Below are positions 33,358-45,298 of a stretch of DNA of 64,000 nt, piece after piece; the stretch's first letter is position 1; each line of letters opens with the position of its first letter. The DNA lies in the NCBI RefSeq assembly GCF_003255815.1, contig NC_037674.1, positions 4,937,622-5,001,621 on the forward strand, written 5' to 3'. The notes under the pieces were generated by a model that was not told where the DNA came from, made no database searches, and worked only from the letters and a program-made list of their open reading frames with translations. The position numbers and the translations under genes were made by a program. The DNA is from Theropithecus gelada. Its lineage: Eukaryota > Chordata > Mammalia > Primates > Cercopithecidae.

Positions 33358-34976
33358 AAATTATATTAAATACTCAGGAATAAATTTAACAAAAATGTTC
33401 AAAACATTTACTCTGAAAATTATAAAACACTGTGGAAATAAATTAAATAGTATATTAATAAAAAAGAATACATTCCATAATTAATCAGAAGACTTAACAT
33501 TAAGATGGCAACACTTCCCAAACTGATGGACTAATTCCACACAGTCCCTATCAGAATCCCAGACAACTTCTTTGTAGAAATGTACAAGTTGATTCTAAAA
33601 TTCTTATGAAACTGCAAAGGACCCCAAAATAGCCAAAACAATCTTGAAAATAAGCAGACTCGAAGGTCTTGCACTTTCTGATTTCAGAACTTAGTACTAA
33701 GTAATGGTATATCAAGATAGTATAATACTGGCAACAAATAGACATATAGAGCAATGTAACAGAATTGGGAGTCCAGAAAAACCCCTGTAACATCTATGGT
33801 CAATTGGTGTTTGACAAGAGAGCCAAAACCACTCAAGGGGGGAAATAGTCTTTCAATAAATGGTGCTGGGGCAAATAAAGTTGCACTATTATCTGATGCC
33901 ATATACAAAAATTAAAATGGATCAGAAATATTCCTACCTGAAAGAACTAAATCTCCTAGAAGAAAACACAGGGTATGTCTTATAACCTCGAATTTGGCAA
34001 AGGATTTTTAGACTCTGACAACAAAGGCAGGAGAAACAAAATAAAAGGTAGTAAGTGCGGCATCATCAAAATTAAAAATATTTGTTCTTTAAATGACACC
34101 ATTAGGAGTGAAAAGGCAAGATCTAGATCATCAGAAACATTTGCAAATCATACAATTGATAACAGAATGTACTGAGAGTATATAAGTAACTTTTATAATG
34201 CAATAAAAGGAAGAAGAACCCAGTAAAAAATGGACAATGGATTTGAATAGGCATCTAAGTAAAATGCACAAATGGCCAATAAGCACTGGAAAAGATGTTT
34301 GAAATCATTAATCATCAGGAAAATGCAAATGGAAACCTCAATGAGCTATCACTTCATACTCAGTTGAATGACCACAAGAAAAAATCCAGATAGTAAGTGT
34401 GAGAAGAATGTGGGGAAATCAGAATCCTCATATACTGCTGGCAGAAATGTAAAATACCACTGCCACCTTGGAAAATAGTCTGGCAGTTCCTCAAATAATG
34501 ACAAAGTTACTTCACTACTCAGCAATTCTACTCCTAGGAGTAGTGAAACGAAAGAAGAATGTTTACAGCAGCATTATTCACAACAGCCAAAGGGTAGAAA
34601 CAACCCACATGCCTCAACTGACGAATGGATAAAAATAATCTGGTATATCTACACAGTAGAATATTACTCAGCCATAAAAAGATGGAAGTATGGATATATG
34701 ATGAACTATGAACCTTGAAAGCATTATGAAAAAATAAGCCAATTGCAAACAGCCACATATTATATGATTGTGGTCATGAGAAATGCCCGGAGTAGGGAAA
34801 TCTATAAAGACAAAAAGTAGATTAGTGATTGCTTAGGGCTGGGAAGGGTGTGGGGAACAAGAGGATGACAGGTAAAGAATACAGAGTTTCTTTTAGAGTT
34901 GATAAAAACATTATAAAACTGACCATGGTAATGGTGACATATACATGATAATATGCTGAAAAACACTGGATGTGTG

Positions 34977-35284
34977 GCCGGGCGCGGTGGCTCAAGCCTG
35001 TAATCCCAGCACTTTGGGAGGCCGAGACGGGCGGATCACCAGGTCAGGAGATGGAGACCATCCTGGCTAACACGGTGAAACGCCGTCTCTACTAAAAATA
35101 CAAAAAAAAAAAAAAAATGAACCGGGCGAGGTGGCGGGCGCCTGTGGTCCCAGCTACTCGGGAGGCTGAGGCAGGAGAATGGTGTGAACCCGGGAGACGG
35201 AGCTTGCAGTGAGCCAAGATCCGGCCACTGCACTCCAGCCTGGGCGACAGAGCAAGACTCTGTCTCAAAAAAAAAAAAAAAAAA
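34977..35284 (+). mobile_element. Young AluY (AluYRa-like, Old World monkey type)
   Basis: Almost unmutated Alu with the gatccggccactgcactcc variant and an A17-18 tail. Its words ggctcaagcctg and gggcgaggtggcgggcgcct match the young copy at 32574. This is my best lineage marker for a cercopithecoid genome. Confidence 0.95.
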
Positions 35285-35395
35285 CATACATTGGATGTGT
35301 ATACTTTAAATGGGTGAATTGTATGTCATGTGAATTGTATCTCAACATGACTACTTAGTCACTATACTATTTAAATTATTATTTATAATTCTAAA

Positions 35396-35597
35396 CCAAA
35401 GTATTTCCTTCTAATATAAATTCTTCACAGGACCACTGCAGTTAACAGTTTAACTTATATAGTATAAACCACATATCACATTTCTCAGTAATTTTGTACC
35501 AGCTGATGTTTCATATCTATAATGTATGTACTGTGAAATAAGAAATTATATATATAAAAAATATGTATTTGTGTGTGTATGTGTGTGTGTTTGTTTT
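35396..35597. other. No gene; TG microsatellite
   Basis: Unassigned AT-rich stretch ending in an interrupted TG repeat (about 35567-35595). Confidence 0.5.
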
Positions 35598-36020
35598 CAG
35601 TTCCTGACACAGAGCCCCTAGAATCTTGTAATTTGATGAGTGATAAGGGTGCTACGAAAAGCTTCTGTTTAATATTTGGTCTTTGACCCCAGTTTCTAAC
35701 ACAGGGTTCCTAAAACCGCTGTGATTTCCTGAGTGGTTAGAGTATCTGGCACAGAGCTCCTGAATTCCTTGGAATTTTCTGGGTTATAGGAGCATCTTTT
35801 GTTTTAATAAGGTGATCCTTGGTGGGATCCTAGATGGGGCTGGTCACCAGAAAGACCAAGCCACCATTTGAAGCTTTGAAGCTTAGAATTTTCAGTTCCA
35901 CCCACCCCCAGCCCCATGCTCTACTCCATTCTCCAGGGAGGCAAGAGGGCTAGAAAGGGAGTTCATAATCCATTGTGCCTATATGATAAACCTACATTGA
36001 AAAAATTCCAAAAGTACAAA
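35598..36020 (+). mobile_element. LTR fragment, family uncertain
   Basis: Three similar phrases (tcctgacacagagcccct, tttctaacacagggttcc, tatctggcacagagctcc) are spaced 80-90 bases apart, then atcctagatggggctggtc and cttagaattttcagttcc. The pattern is that of an ERV LTR U3 with internal repeats. Confidence 0.5.
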
Positions 36021-36076
36021 TGTTTTGATTTTTATTGTTACTGTTTCTATGTATTTATTATTTATTTATTTATTTA

Positions 36077-36226
36077 TTTTTGAGATACAGTCTTGCTCTG
36101 TTGCCCAGGCTGGAGTGCAGTGGCGCCATCTTGGGTCATTGCAACCAAGATGCAATCAAGCGATTCTCCTGCCTCAGCCTCCCAAGTAGCTGGGATTACA
36201 GGCACCGGCCACCATGCCCGGATAAT
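36077..36226 (-). mobile_element. Partial Alu, antisense, with TTTA tail repeat
   Basis: Tail-side half of an Alu (gagatacagtcttgctctgt to ccatgcccggataatt) with the first ~130 bases missing and an odd ggtcattgcaaccaagatgc rearrangement in the middle. The tail side is a TTTA repeat (36053-36076). Confidence 0.85.
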
Positions 36227-36570
36227 TTATGGTTTCTTTCTAATTTGAGGTCTCTGTCTTGAAGTGGCTATAAGTCAAGATAGCAACTGTCTCTGGGGAG
36301 CCCTCACCAGGGGAACGTTAGGCTTCGATGTGTTGGTCAGCTGAGGCACAGTGAAACAGGAGAAACGTGTTACTCACGGTTCCTGAGAGGTCAGGAGTGC
36401 TTCTGGGGGCGCTGATAGAACGTCCAGGGGCTGCAGTGAGCTCTCCCAGTGTGTGGAGAGTTGGGAGAGAGGAGGGCCTGTGGGGCCAGGCCTAAGCTCC
36501 GTGGGCGTTATCCCTTAGGCTTTCCCGCTGGGGTTGTGGATTGGGGCGTTTGAAATAAACATGTGTGAGC

Positions 36571-36751
36571 GGGGAGCTTATTTACATGACTCCAGTGTTG
36601 GCCGGTAGGTTCGCTGATGGTCAGCGGCTGTGGATTCCTTGGGCTGGGTCAGTGGCGTGAGGGGAGCTTATTTACATGACTCCAGTGTTGGCCGGTAGGT
36701 TTGCTGATGGTCAGCGGCTGTGGGGTTCCTTGGGCTGGGTCAGTGGCGTGA
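36571..36751. repeat. 90-bp tandem duplication inside the LTR
   Basis: Unit 36571-36660 is followed by a near-identical unit 36661-36751, both beginning ggggagcttatttacatgac. I see only a C/T change, an A/G change and one inserted G. Tandem U3 repeats are common in retroviral LTRs. Confidence 0.95.
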
Positions 36752-36840
36752 GGAACAAGTGGGTTAAGCAGCCGCAGAAGGAGCATGAGATTTTAATTCC
36801 GCCAAAGGTGACACAGTGGGCCTGGGTGTCAAACAGCTTC

Positions 36841-39800
36841 TGTCAGGCCTGAAAAGGGAAGTCAGATTCAATAATATTCAGCACTGATATTAAACAAATG
36901 TATGAAAATCCCTCCTTTAGTCCCTGGAATCAGCTTTTGAATGTAAGACAGTTACAGTTTGAGTGGTGGAGATACAGACGATAAGGGGAACAGGATCATT
37001 TAATAAACGATGTATGCATTTTAGTAGGAAAGTTATGTTGTTTTGTCCTACGTTGAACTGATAAAGTATATGTAAAGATTAGTGGCATTACATGAAACCA
37101 AGGGGCAGAGCTGTTTGGAAATGCAAATTGAGAGATTTGTTTGGATATGCAAATTGAGAGATTGTGACAGAAACTGGAGGGTGTGGTAGGAAACCCGTCA
37201 TGGAGTGGATGGTTCTCTCTCCCAGGAGATTGGCTTAAATGAGGCAGGTGCCACCCAGGGGGAAGAAATAATCTCACTGATTTTAGTAACAGATTTTCCT
37301 TTAGGTATGGGAGTGTATGGGTGGACATGTGAGCAGACAGCAAGGAGTATACTGGGATCATTGGCTAAGCAGACAGTGAGTTCAGGAAGAAAAGCAAAAA
37401 TAAGTCCTGTGTCCATTTGTTCCTTGGGAGACACAGCCCACAGGTGTTGGTGGGGCAGAGTGTTTCGTGTCAGGGTGAAATTATTTCCATGCAGGGGGAG
37501 AAGTCATCTGCAATGACAGGGTCTTTGGTTGGAGCAATGTTGTCTGAGGTTGATGTCATCATCAGGAGTGGGATTTGGGGCCAGGGAGATGTCATCTGGG
37601 ATGTGGGACTAGGGTATCCTCTTAAAATGTGTACCCTCTCTTACAGTAGTTTACAATCTTACTTGGTTCACAGTCGGGTCACCAGATTGCAAACCAGTGA
37701 AAGTACTCAAATCAGCAGCAATAACGCCAGGAGTTAGTAGAATGGTGTATAGCTGCACCCAACAGGATTTTTGTTTCTGATGGAAGTTTAGGTTCAAATG
37801 GATCCCATATCAGACGAACAGCTGCCTAGTTGTGAGTCTATGGTTAATGGGTCTTGGGAGAGAATGTGCCCTTGATCTCTTCTCCAGTCCTTCTGTGATA
37901 GGGACAAGATCAAAAATGTATAATGATAGATTAAGGTCAGGGATAAGATAGAGAAGTTTAGAGGGTTATTTGTTGTATTGGAATTTGAAAAGAAGTTGTT
38001 CGAGGAGACCATTCTGTCTCTCCATGAAAGCAGTTACTGGTTCCTATCAGGGACATGGAAGGTCTATTCAGTGCCTTCCTCAAGAGCCCAGCATGGCGTG
38101 TTCTAAGAAGTGTTATGTGTGTCTTGGTTAGTACCAATAAAGCCTGTAACTCTGAAGGGAAAAAGGAGTTTCCTGGCAAAGTTTTGTATTGTGGCCTTGT
38201 TATAGGTGGAGATGTGATTTTTATTTCTATTTTGGCTGTCCATTAGGCCAGAGATGCCTAAAGTGTTTTTTTGTTGTTGTTTGTTTGTATTTTTTTTACC
38301 TTGAAGAGAACAGTTTTTAAGTAATGGCCTAATAGTTTATAATAAACATGATGATGGGGTCATTGCTTTGTCAGGGCATCCAGTGCTAAGATGACTGCCT
38401 GAAGAAGGTCCGAGTCTGTTGGTTTTTGTCCCATCATTTATCAGAGACATCCTGGCTAAGGGATGGGAAGCAGCAGCTGTCCCCTCAGCCCCACCGCATA
38501 GGATGTTCATCATTGCCATCTGCTTAGTCTACAAACTCCCACTGCTATTCACTCAGTGAATCCCAAGGGGCTTCCCAGGTGGTCAAGAGGTGTGGGGAAA
38601 GGATGGCCATATCTAACACTCTGGCATTTGACAAGGGATAGAGGACAGGGAAGAGTCTCTGTCCGCAGTTGCATATATCAGAGGGCTTAGGTTTTGCTCC
38701 ACCCTCTCTTTGGGAGGCCTCTGTAGCCATGCTGAGCTTGTGCAGGGCTGTTTCCGTGAGCCAAAGGATAATGGGTAGCTGGGTGTGGAAGGTCACAGGC
38801 TCAGGATCTGTTCTGTGAGAGCCTCTATTTCCAGCCAGTCATTTGTTGTTTTAATGGTGTGTAGCATGAGGCTGAGAGAGGCAATTTCTTCCATTAGAAG
38901 CCTGGGGCAATTAATGGCCATTATAAATGGTTCCGAGACTCCCGGAGGCCTGGGAAGAGGTTGTCAAAGCCTTTGCCATAAAGGGTTTTTTTTTCTTTTG
39001 AAGGCACGAACAGAAGTGTCTGTTGATTTTAATTTATGCCACAGTATTGAGTCCGTGAATTTTTTTTGTCGGTGCATTTTAGCAGTTGTTAAAGGTGAGT
39101 TAGAATCTATGTCATAGAGGCAGAAAAGCCTATCGGTGCCCCATTTTATCTTTTTGTTATGTGAATTACTTATAGAAAATTCTATTTCCAATTGGATAAA
39201 ATTATAAAAATTTGTTTAAATTTATATTTTTATATATACGAGTTATTAATTTATTATATATTTGTATTAAAATATACATATATAGGCCGGGCGCGGTGGC
39301 TCAAGCCTGTAATCCCAGCACTTTGGGAGGTCGTATTAAAATATACATATACACAATTTATGCATTGATCTTTTATTTTCCCCTCTGTGTCCAGGGATAC
39401 GATCTAGCACTATCATTATATTTGCCATACTGGTATTTGTTCCATGCTTAAAGTTCATCTTCTTATTTTTTTTTTCTGACTTGTAATCACATAAAGTGGC
39501 AGTCATTTTTTGTTTGTTTGTTTTGTTTTCTGTTTTAGGTTTTTAGCCACTTGAAACCATGGTTCCTAGTTTCTGTCTCTGGCTGATAAAAGAGGGAAGA
39601 GAAAATGACCCAGCGTCTCTTAGCAACCTTCTTTCCCCAGCTATCAGCCCCTTTTCTTCTTTTTTTCCCCCCTTTTAAATAAAATCCTTATAATGGCTTA
39701 TATTTGTAAGTGGCTATTTTTTTCCTTTCTCTTTGGATGTTTATCTGACAAGCTGGTGGGTCCCAGGTGGTCCCTGTTGTGATGAGTGGTCTCCATTTGT

Positions 39801-40497
39801 GGTTTCCATCAGCCCCATTTGTAGGCAGCCATCTCCCTCTCTAGGGTGTCTGCATTGCATGGCATAGGCTGCAAGGAGCTACAGAAGCAAGGAAAAACAG
39901 TGACATAAGGCTCGCAGAGCCCAGCAGCACCACCGCCTGTGGAAGTCCTTGGATTCCTGTGCAGGGGGGCCCACTTATTGGATGGTGTGAGTACACCATC
40001 TGCCAACCCTGGGCTCTAATACATGGGAGTCTCCCAGTTTCCGTGTCTAGGTTTTGCTAAGCACTGGTTGTCTGTGCCCAGTATCCTCAGCACCAAGGTA
40101 GGGGTTGCCCATTTCTTCTCCTAGAACTTTGTGACACAAATTGCGACCTTTGAATAGTTTAGCCACCTTGATTCTGACCAGTAGTTCCCATTTAGGGGAA
40201 TGACAGCAACTGTGGTTGCCCCTCCTGCAGTGCTAGGGCTGGCCGTTTGTAGATCTTGGAAAGGACTCCGTTTTTTAAGAGCCACAGTTTAGAGTAGGTA
40301 GCCTTGGTCATGCTGGACAGATGCAACAAGGGGTGGTGCACAGCAGCATGGATGCGAGTCAGCAAGCAGCAGAACCATCTGGATGGTGTTACACAGACAG
40401 GAGAGCCAGCTGGGGAACCACGTGCAGCTGACCAGCATTCTGTTTCCTTTCTCGTGGTCCTGGTCCTGACCATGTCCCCTGTCCACTGCACCCATTG
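36841..40497 (-). mobile_element. ERV internal region, antisense, decayed
   Basis: Lies between two related antisense LTRs, so it is inferred to be the remaining internal sequence of that ERV. Minus-strand frames reach only about 60-120 codons and are interrupted. None shows a retroviral motif that I can name securely; the position next to the LTRs and short helical, Leu/Ile-rich blocks near 38.8-39.2 kb would suit env debris. A 46-bp Alu scrap with target duplications sits at 39285-39330. Confidence 0.45.
39264..39351 (+). mobile_element. 46-bp Alu 5'-end fragment with perfect 19-bp target duplication
   Basis: Only the first 46 bases of an AluY (39285-39330, ggccgggcgcggtggctcaa onward) are present, with no tail. 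GTATTAAAATATACATATA flanks it exactly (39264-39282 and 39333-39351). The retained ggctcaagcctg variant fits the young Old World monkey Alus nearby. Loss of the 3' part with intact duplications is the opposite of usual L1-driven truncation. Confidence 0.92.
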
Positions 40498-41040
40498 TTA
40501 CGATTTTTATTGTTACGGTTTCTTTCCAACTTGACCTTGACGTTTCTTTGTTGAGAGTAGTAATAAGCCAAGATGGTTACCTCTAGGGAAGTCCTGACAA
40601 GGCACAGAGGTGGAGTTCAGTTTGGGTGTGTGGGTCAGATGAGACATAATGAGGAAGGGAAACCAAAAGCCATGAAATAGAGTAATTTATTACTTATAGA
40701 TCCCAGAGAGGTAAGGGGTGACCACAGGGCTGCAGGGAACTCAGCCAGTGTGGGGAGAGCAAGAGACACAAAGAGCAAATGACCTGTGAGCCAAAGTCTT
40801 TCTTGGGATCCATGGCATTGCCGAGCAGGTTTCCTGTGGGGAGTCCCAACTGGTGGGTTTAGAGCAGGAAGTCATGTTGTGACTGACAGGGGATTACTGT
40901 GGCCAACCGTGCAGTCCTTATGGGGTGGACTGGCTCTTGATATCCACTCAGAAATGATTTTGGAAGTATCTGTCACTGACACTCATGCAGACTGGAGCTT
41001 ATGTCAAAAGCCTGTGATCTCCTCCTGTAAGAACTGAGGG
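40498..41040 (-). mobile_element. ERV LTR, antisense (right of the pair)
   Basis: Partner of 36025-36840 by the shared left-edge sequence and by the similar gagaggtaaggggtgacc, gggctgcagggaactcagc and agtgtggggagagc blocks. Divergence between the two is large, so the insertion is old. Confidence 0.6.
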
Positions 41041-41059
41041 GATTTTGGGCCAGAAAGTT

Positions 41060-42360
41060 TCCACATGCTGCTACCTAGCACACACTATTTTGAAAAATAA
41101 TTAGTCGCTTGCTATTGGGCATTAGTTGAGACTGCCTCAATGACTGAAGGACACAAAATAATCATGAAACCTGAGAAATCCATATTTTGGGTGATATCAG
41201 AGAAACACTCTAGTAAGGAAGGCAGCGTCCAGAAGATTTCCATGATAAAAAGGAAATGGCTCAAATAGAATTTGAGAATGAAAGGAGAATGAAAGGAGAA
41301 AACCACCGTATTCCCAAGAAGATGGCGCCATTTCCCCCAGGACCAACTTCGGAACCCTCAGAGGAGCTGCTGGAACTTCTTGCCGCATCAACAGAACCTG
41401 AAGAACAGCTTTTGATTGACTAACAAACTGTTGCTTGGTTTAAAAATGGCGGTTACATGATGAAGAGACAACATCCTGTTTGGAAAGTTGCAGCCTAAAG
41501 ACCAGTGGGTGGAAAGGCTCTGATTGCAGATGAGACTAAATCAGCTCAATGGGCTGAATTGCATGCTGTTTTCCTAGGAGTGATGGAAGACGTCAACAAT
41601 GGTACAAGTTCCTATGTTTGGGTTTTTACAGACTCGTGGGCAGAGCCCAAATCCTGATCATACGGTCAGGTAGCTGGGTGGTGGAGAATTGGACTATTAA
41701 AGGGATGCCTGTATGGGCCACGGCCCTGTTAAAGTCTATCTGTGAATTTAAGGGGGCATTACAGTAAGACTTGTTAATGCCCATTAAGAGAACTCCTTTC
41801 CAGGTTTGGTGAGTGATTGGAACCACCAAGTGGACCTTTTGACGTGCTCCCCTGAGGTCCATGAAATGAGTGAACATGGGGGTGGGGGATGCTGCAGCAA
41901 TGCAGAGATGGCTGAATCTAGACATGTTACTCTTATACATGCTGAGGCACAAAATGACAGCAAGAACTATTCTGTGTGCCACCAAGAGAAACAGACACCA
42001 AAGATAGCTATGGGGAAGGTCACCCAGGGAGAAGCACATGGCTGGCAAGTGGATTACATTGGACCAATGACAATAGTTCTGGGGGCTGTAAATTTGTCCT
42101 GACAGGAATAGATTTTTACCCTGCTGTGTTTTGCATACCTGGTTGTAGATGCAAAAGCTCAAAATATTACGAAAGGATCAGAACAGCAGCTACTGTACCA
42201 ATTTGGGACTTCAAGTTACATGTTGTCAAATCGAACCCATAGTATGCAACAAGGGGCAGAGACACCACATCAAATGAACACATCATGTTGCATATCATCC
42301 TAGGAGTAATGGTTTAATAGAAAATTGGAACAGGCAGTCAAAATAGTTGCTGTTTAAAAC
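41060..42360 (+). pseudogene. Decayed ERVL-type pol remnant (RNase H to integrase)
   Basis: In translation, short blocks split by stops and frameshifts look retroviral. An RNase H-like block near 41500-41640 contains QWAELHAV and a FTDSW-type motif. An integrase-like block near 42030-42120 contains WQVDYIGP and, after a frameshift, LTGID. The style resembles the ERV-L pol group. Frames are broken repeatedly, so no enzyme can be made. An Alu follows at 42388, and the 3' part of the element is missing. Confidence 0.7.
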
Positions 42361-42387
42361 GAGGAGATAAAAGCATACAGAGCTGGT

Positions 42388-42690
42388 TGGCTGGGCACGG
42401 TGGCTCATGCCTGTAATCCCAGCACTTTGGTAGGCCAAGGCGGGCGGATCATGAGGTCAGGAGATTGAGACCATCCTGGCTAACATGGGTTTCACCTGTC
42501 TCTACTGAAAATACAAAAGCAAAAAATTAGCTGGGTGTGGTGGCACGCGCCTGTAGTCTCAGCTACTCGGAAGGCTGAGATGGGAGAAAGGCGTGAACCT
42601 GGGAGGTGGAGCTTGCAGTGAGTTGAAATTGGGCCACTGCATTCCAGCCTGGGTGACAGAGTGAGACTCTGTCTCAAAAAAAAAAAAAAG
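42388..42690 (+). mobile_element. Alu SINE
   Basis: Full sense Alu from ggctgggcacggtggctcat to an A13 tail. The flanks GCATACAGAGCTGG and GCATATGGAGCTGG are a diverged target duplication within the pol remnant. Confidence 0.93.
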
Positions 42691-44145
42691 GCATATGGAG
42701 CTGGCTGACCTGCTTCACAAGTGTGTGCTCACACTCAACATGAGGGGTGCCAAGGGAGGGTGTCCACTGGATAGACAGGCTAAACCATTCATACGGGGTC
42801 CACCCTCATAACTCAAACAGCTCCCACTACACTCACCTCCAACATTGGAGGTCCCATTGTGACATGAGATTTGGAAGGGACACACATCCAAACCATATCA
42901 TTCCACCCCTGGCCCTCCAAATCTCATGTTTTTCTCACATTGCAAAATGCAATTTTGCCTTGCCAGTACTCAAAGTCTTAACTCCTCTCAGCATCACCTC
43001 GAAAGTCCAAAATCTCATCTGAGACTCAAGGTACATTCTCTATGAGCCTGTAAGATCAAAAACAAGTTATTTACTTAGAAGATATGATGGTGGTACAGGC
43101 ATTAGGTAGATATCCCCATTCCAAAGGGGATAAATCAGGCAAAAGAAAGGGGCAACAGGACCATACAAAACCCCACGGAGCAGACATTACATCTTAAAGC
43201 TCCAAAATCATTTCCTTTGACTCAGTGTCCCACATCCAGGGTACACTGATGCAAGGGGTAGGTCCCCAGTGCCCTGTGGCTTAGCAGGGGGAAGCCCCTG
43301 TGGCCACTCTCATGGGTTGGAGTTCAGTTCCAGGTGCAGGATGCAAGCTGCTGATGGATCTACCATTCTGTGGTCTGAAGGGCAGTGGCTACCTTCCCAT
43401 AGCTCCATTAGGCAGTACCCTGGTGGGAACTGGGCATGCGTATTCCAACCCCATGTTTGTCCCCGGCATTGCGGCAGTAGAGTTTCTCTGTGAGGGTTCG
43501 GCCCCTGTGGCAGCCTTCTGCCTGAGCACAGTGCTTTTCCATACATTCTCTGAAATCCAGATGGAAGCTGTCAAGCCTCCTTCACTCTTGTCTTCTGAAC
43601 ACCTGCAGGCTTAGCACCACGTGGAAGCTTCTGAGGCCTGTGGCAGCTTGTGCTCTCCAAAGAAGCAGCCCAGGGTGGACCTGGGGCCCTTTGAGCCACA
43701 GCAGGAACTGGAGCAGCTGGGATATGAACAGCAGTGTCCCAAGGCTGAGCCGGGCAAAGCCTGGGCCTGGTGCCTGAAACAATTCTTTTCTCCTAGACCT
43801 CTGGGACTATAATGTGAGGTGCTGTCTTCAAACCCTCCCAAATGCCCTTGCAACCTTTATCCCACTGTCTTGACTATTCTGGCACTTGGCTCCCTTGTGA
43901 TCATGCAAATCTCTCTAGTAAGTGGTTGCTCCAGAACTCTTTCCTGAAAATGCTTTTCTCTCCTGAAAATGCTTTTTCCTTCTCTACCACATGGCCAGGC
44001 TGCAAATTTTCCAGATTGTTATGCTGAGCTTCCCTTTCAAATAAAGTTTCAAATTCTTTTGCTTCCACATCTGATCATAGGCTGTTACTAGCAGCCATGA
44101 CACCTCATGAATGCTTTGCTGCTTAGAAATTTCTTCCACCAGATG

Positions 44146-44445
44146 GCCGGGTGCAGTGGCTCACGCCTGTAATCCCAGCACTTTGGGAGGCTGAGGCGGG
44201 AGGATCACGAGGTCAGGAGATTGAGACCATCCTGGCTAGCATGGTGAAACCCCGTCTCTACTAAAAGTACAAAAAATTAGCCAGATGTGGTGGCAGGTGC
44301 CTGTAGTCCCAGCTACTCGGGAGGCTGAAGCAGGAGAATGGTGTGAACCCGGGAGGCGGAGCTTGCAGTGAGCCGAGATCACGCCACTGCACTCCAGCCT
44401 GAGCAATAGTGCAAGACTCCATCTCAAAAAAGAAAAAAAAGAAAA
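44146..44445 (+). mobile_element. AluY-type SINE inside the MaLR
   Basis: Full sense Alu. The flanks AAATTTCTTCCACCAGAT occur on both sides (about 44128-44145 and 44446-44463). Confidence 0.95.
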
Positions 44446-44474
44446 GAAATTTCTTCCACCAGATATACTAGGTC

Positions 44475-44532
44475 ATCACTTTTTTTTTTTTTTGGCGGGG
44501 GGATGAAGTCTTGCTCTGTCGCCCAGGCTGGA
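44475..44532 (-). mobile_element. Strongly 5'-truncated Alu (~56 bp), antisense
   Basis: Only the tail and the last ~35 bases of an Alu are present (T run, then tgaagtcttgctctgtcgcc to ggctggagtg). GGTCATCACT flanks both sides. A normal 5' truncation, in contrast to the fragment at 39285. Confidence 0.88.
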
Positions 44533-44893
44533 GTGGGTCATCACTCTTAAGTTCAGCCTTCCACAAAGCCCTAGGACATGGACACTATGCAGCCAAGCTC
44601 TTTGCTTAAAGCACACTACTCTGGCTCCCAATAAGTTCCTCATTTATATCTGAGACCTCATCAACCTGGTCTTCATTGTCTGTATTTCTTTCAGCATTTT
44701 GACCACAGCCGTCAAACCCATTTCTAAGAATTTCCAAATACTCTCTCCTGTTCTTATCTTCTTCTGAGCTCTCTAAACTCTTCCAACCTCTGCCCCATTA
44801 CCTAGTTCTCCAGACAGTTACGTATCTTCAGGTATCTTTACAGCAATGTTTCACTCCTTTACCACTCTACTCCTCAGAACCGATTTTCTAGGT

Positions 44894-44910
44894 TAGTCTA
44901 TTTGCATTGC
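44894..44910 (-). mobile_element. Start of a MaLR LTR, split by the ERV
   Basis: The words ttagtctatttgcattgc match the beginning of this LTR type as seen nearby at 45690 (tagtctgttcttgcattgg). The remainder of the LTR resumes at 55015 (gaaatacttgaggctgagta). So the ERV, and later an L1, inserted here. Confidence 0.6.
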
Positions 44911-45298
44911 TGTTTTAGCCAAGTGCCCCCATTTTTCTAAGCAATAGTTTAGTTATTTTTTCTCTAACTCCTTCTCTCTTTTCTCCTTTTTCCCACTTCC
45001 TACTTAGCCTTTTAGAAATGCAAATACAGCTGTTTATTTCTCTTCACCAGACACTCCCTACAGGGCACATTCACCTAACTATGTGCTTAGGAGATCCTGA
45101 AAGGAACTCTCACCCACCAGGAGGTTGCCTTGAGGGATAAGAGTTTATTTAAAACCCAGAGTATGCCTACCCACGAGGACAGCAGCAGTCACTCACTAGC
45201 CTGACAACTCAGGAGATAAAGCATCAAGTTAACACACTGACCTTCCATCTGTTCACTTCCCCACCCCACATGCCATTAATGTTAGGCTCCCTTTATTT

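Larger units (their letters stand above)
32266..35395 (+). mobile_element. L1 3' half, sense, interrupted by three Alus
   Basis: Sense L1 from within the ORF2 reverse-transcriptase end (ataaatgcagaaaaaacatt, gacaaaatccaacatccttt) through the ORF2 C-terminal region (aaatggccaataagcactgg, gcagcattattcacaacagc, ctcagccataaaaagatgg) to the 3'UTR near 35390. Alus interrupt it at 32574-32883, 33083-33357 and 34977-35284. Frames are broken throughout. Confidence 0.85.
36025..36840 (-). mobile_element. ERV LTR, antisense (left of a pair)
   Basis: The stretch ggtttctttctaatttgagg followed by taagtcaagatagcaactgt aligns with the left edge of the LTR at 40498-41040 (ggtttctttccaacttgacc, then taagccaagatggttacctc). 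A partial Alu sits near its left edge, and a 90-bp unit is duplicated at 36571-36751. The two LTRs flank 3.7 kb of antisense internal sequence. Confidence 0.65.
42740..44893 (-). mobile_element. MaLR LTR end and internal region, antisense
   Basis: An LTR end (to ccaaaccatatcattcc, about 42900) is followed by antisense THE1/MST-type internal sequence (cccctggccctccaaatctc, aaatctcatctgagactc, tgctttgctgcttagaaatttc). Two Alus interrupt it (44146-44445 and 44475-44530). Its other LTR begins at 44894 and is split by the ERV that follows. Confidence 0.85.

Noticed and set aside
41626..42162. 178-codon minus-strand frame
   Set aside because: It is antisense to the ERVL-like pol remnant, which explains the sequence better on the plus strand. 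No domain on the minus strand.
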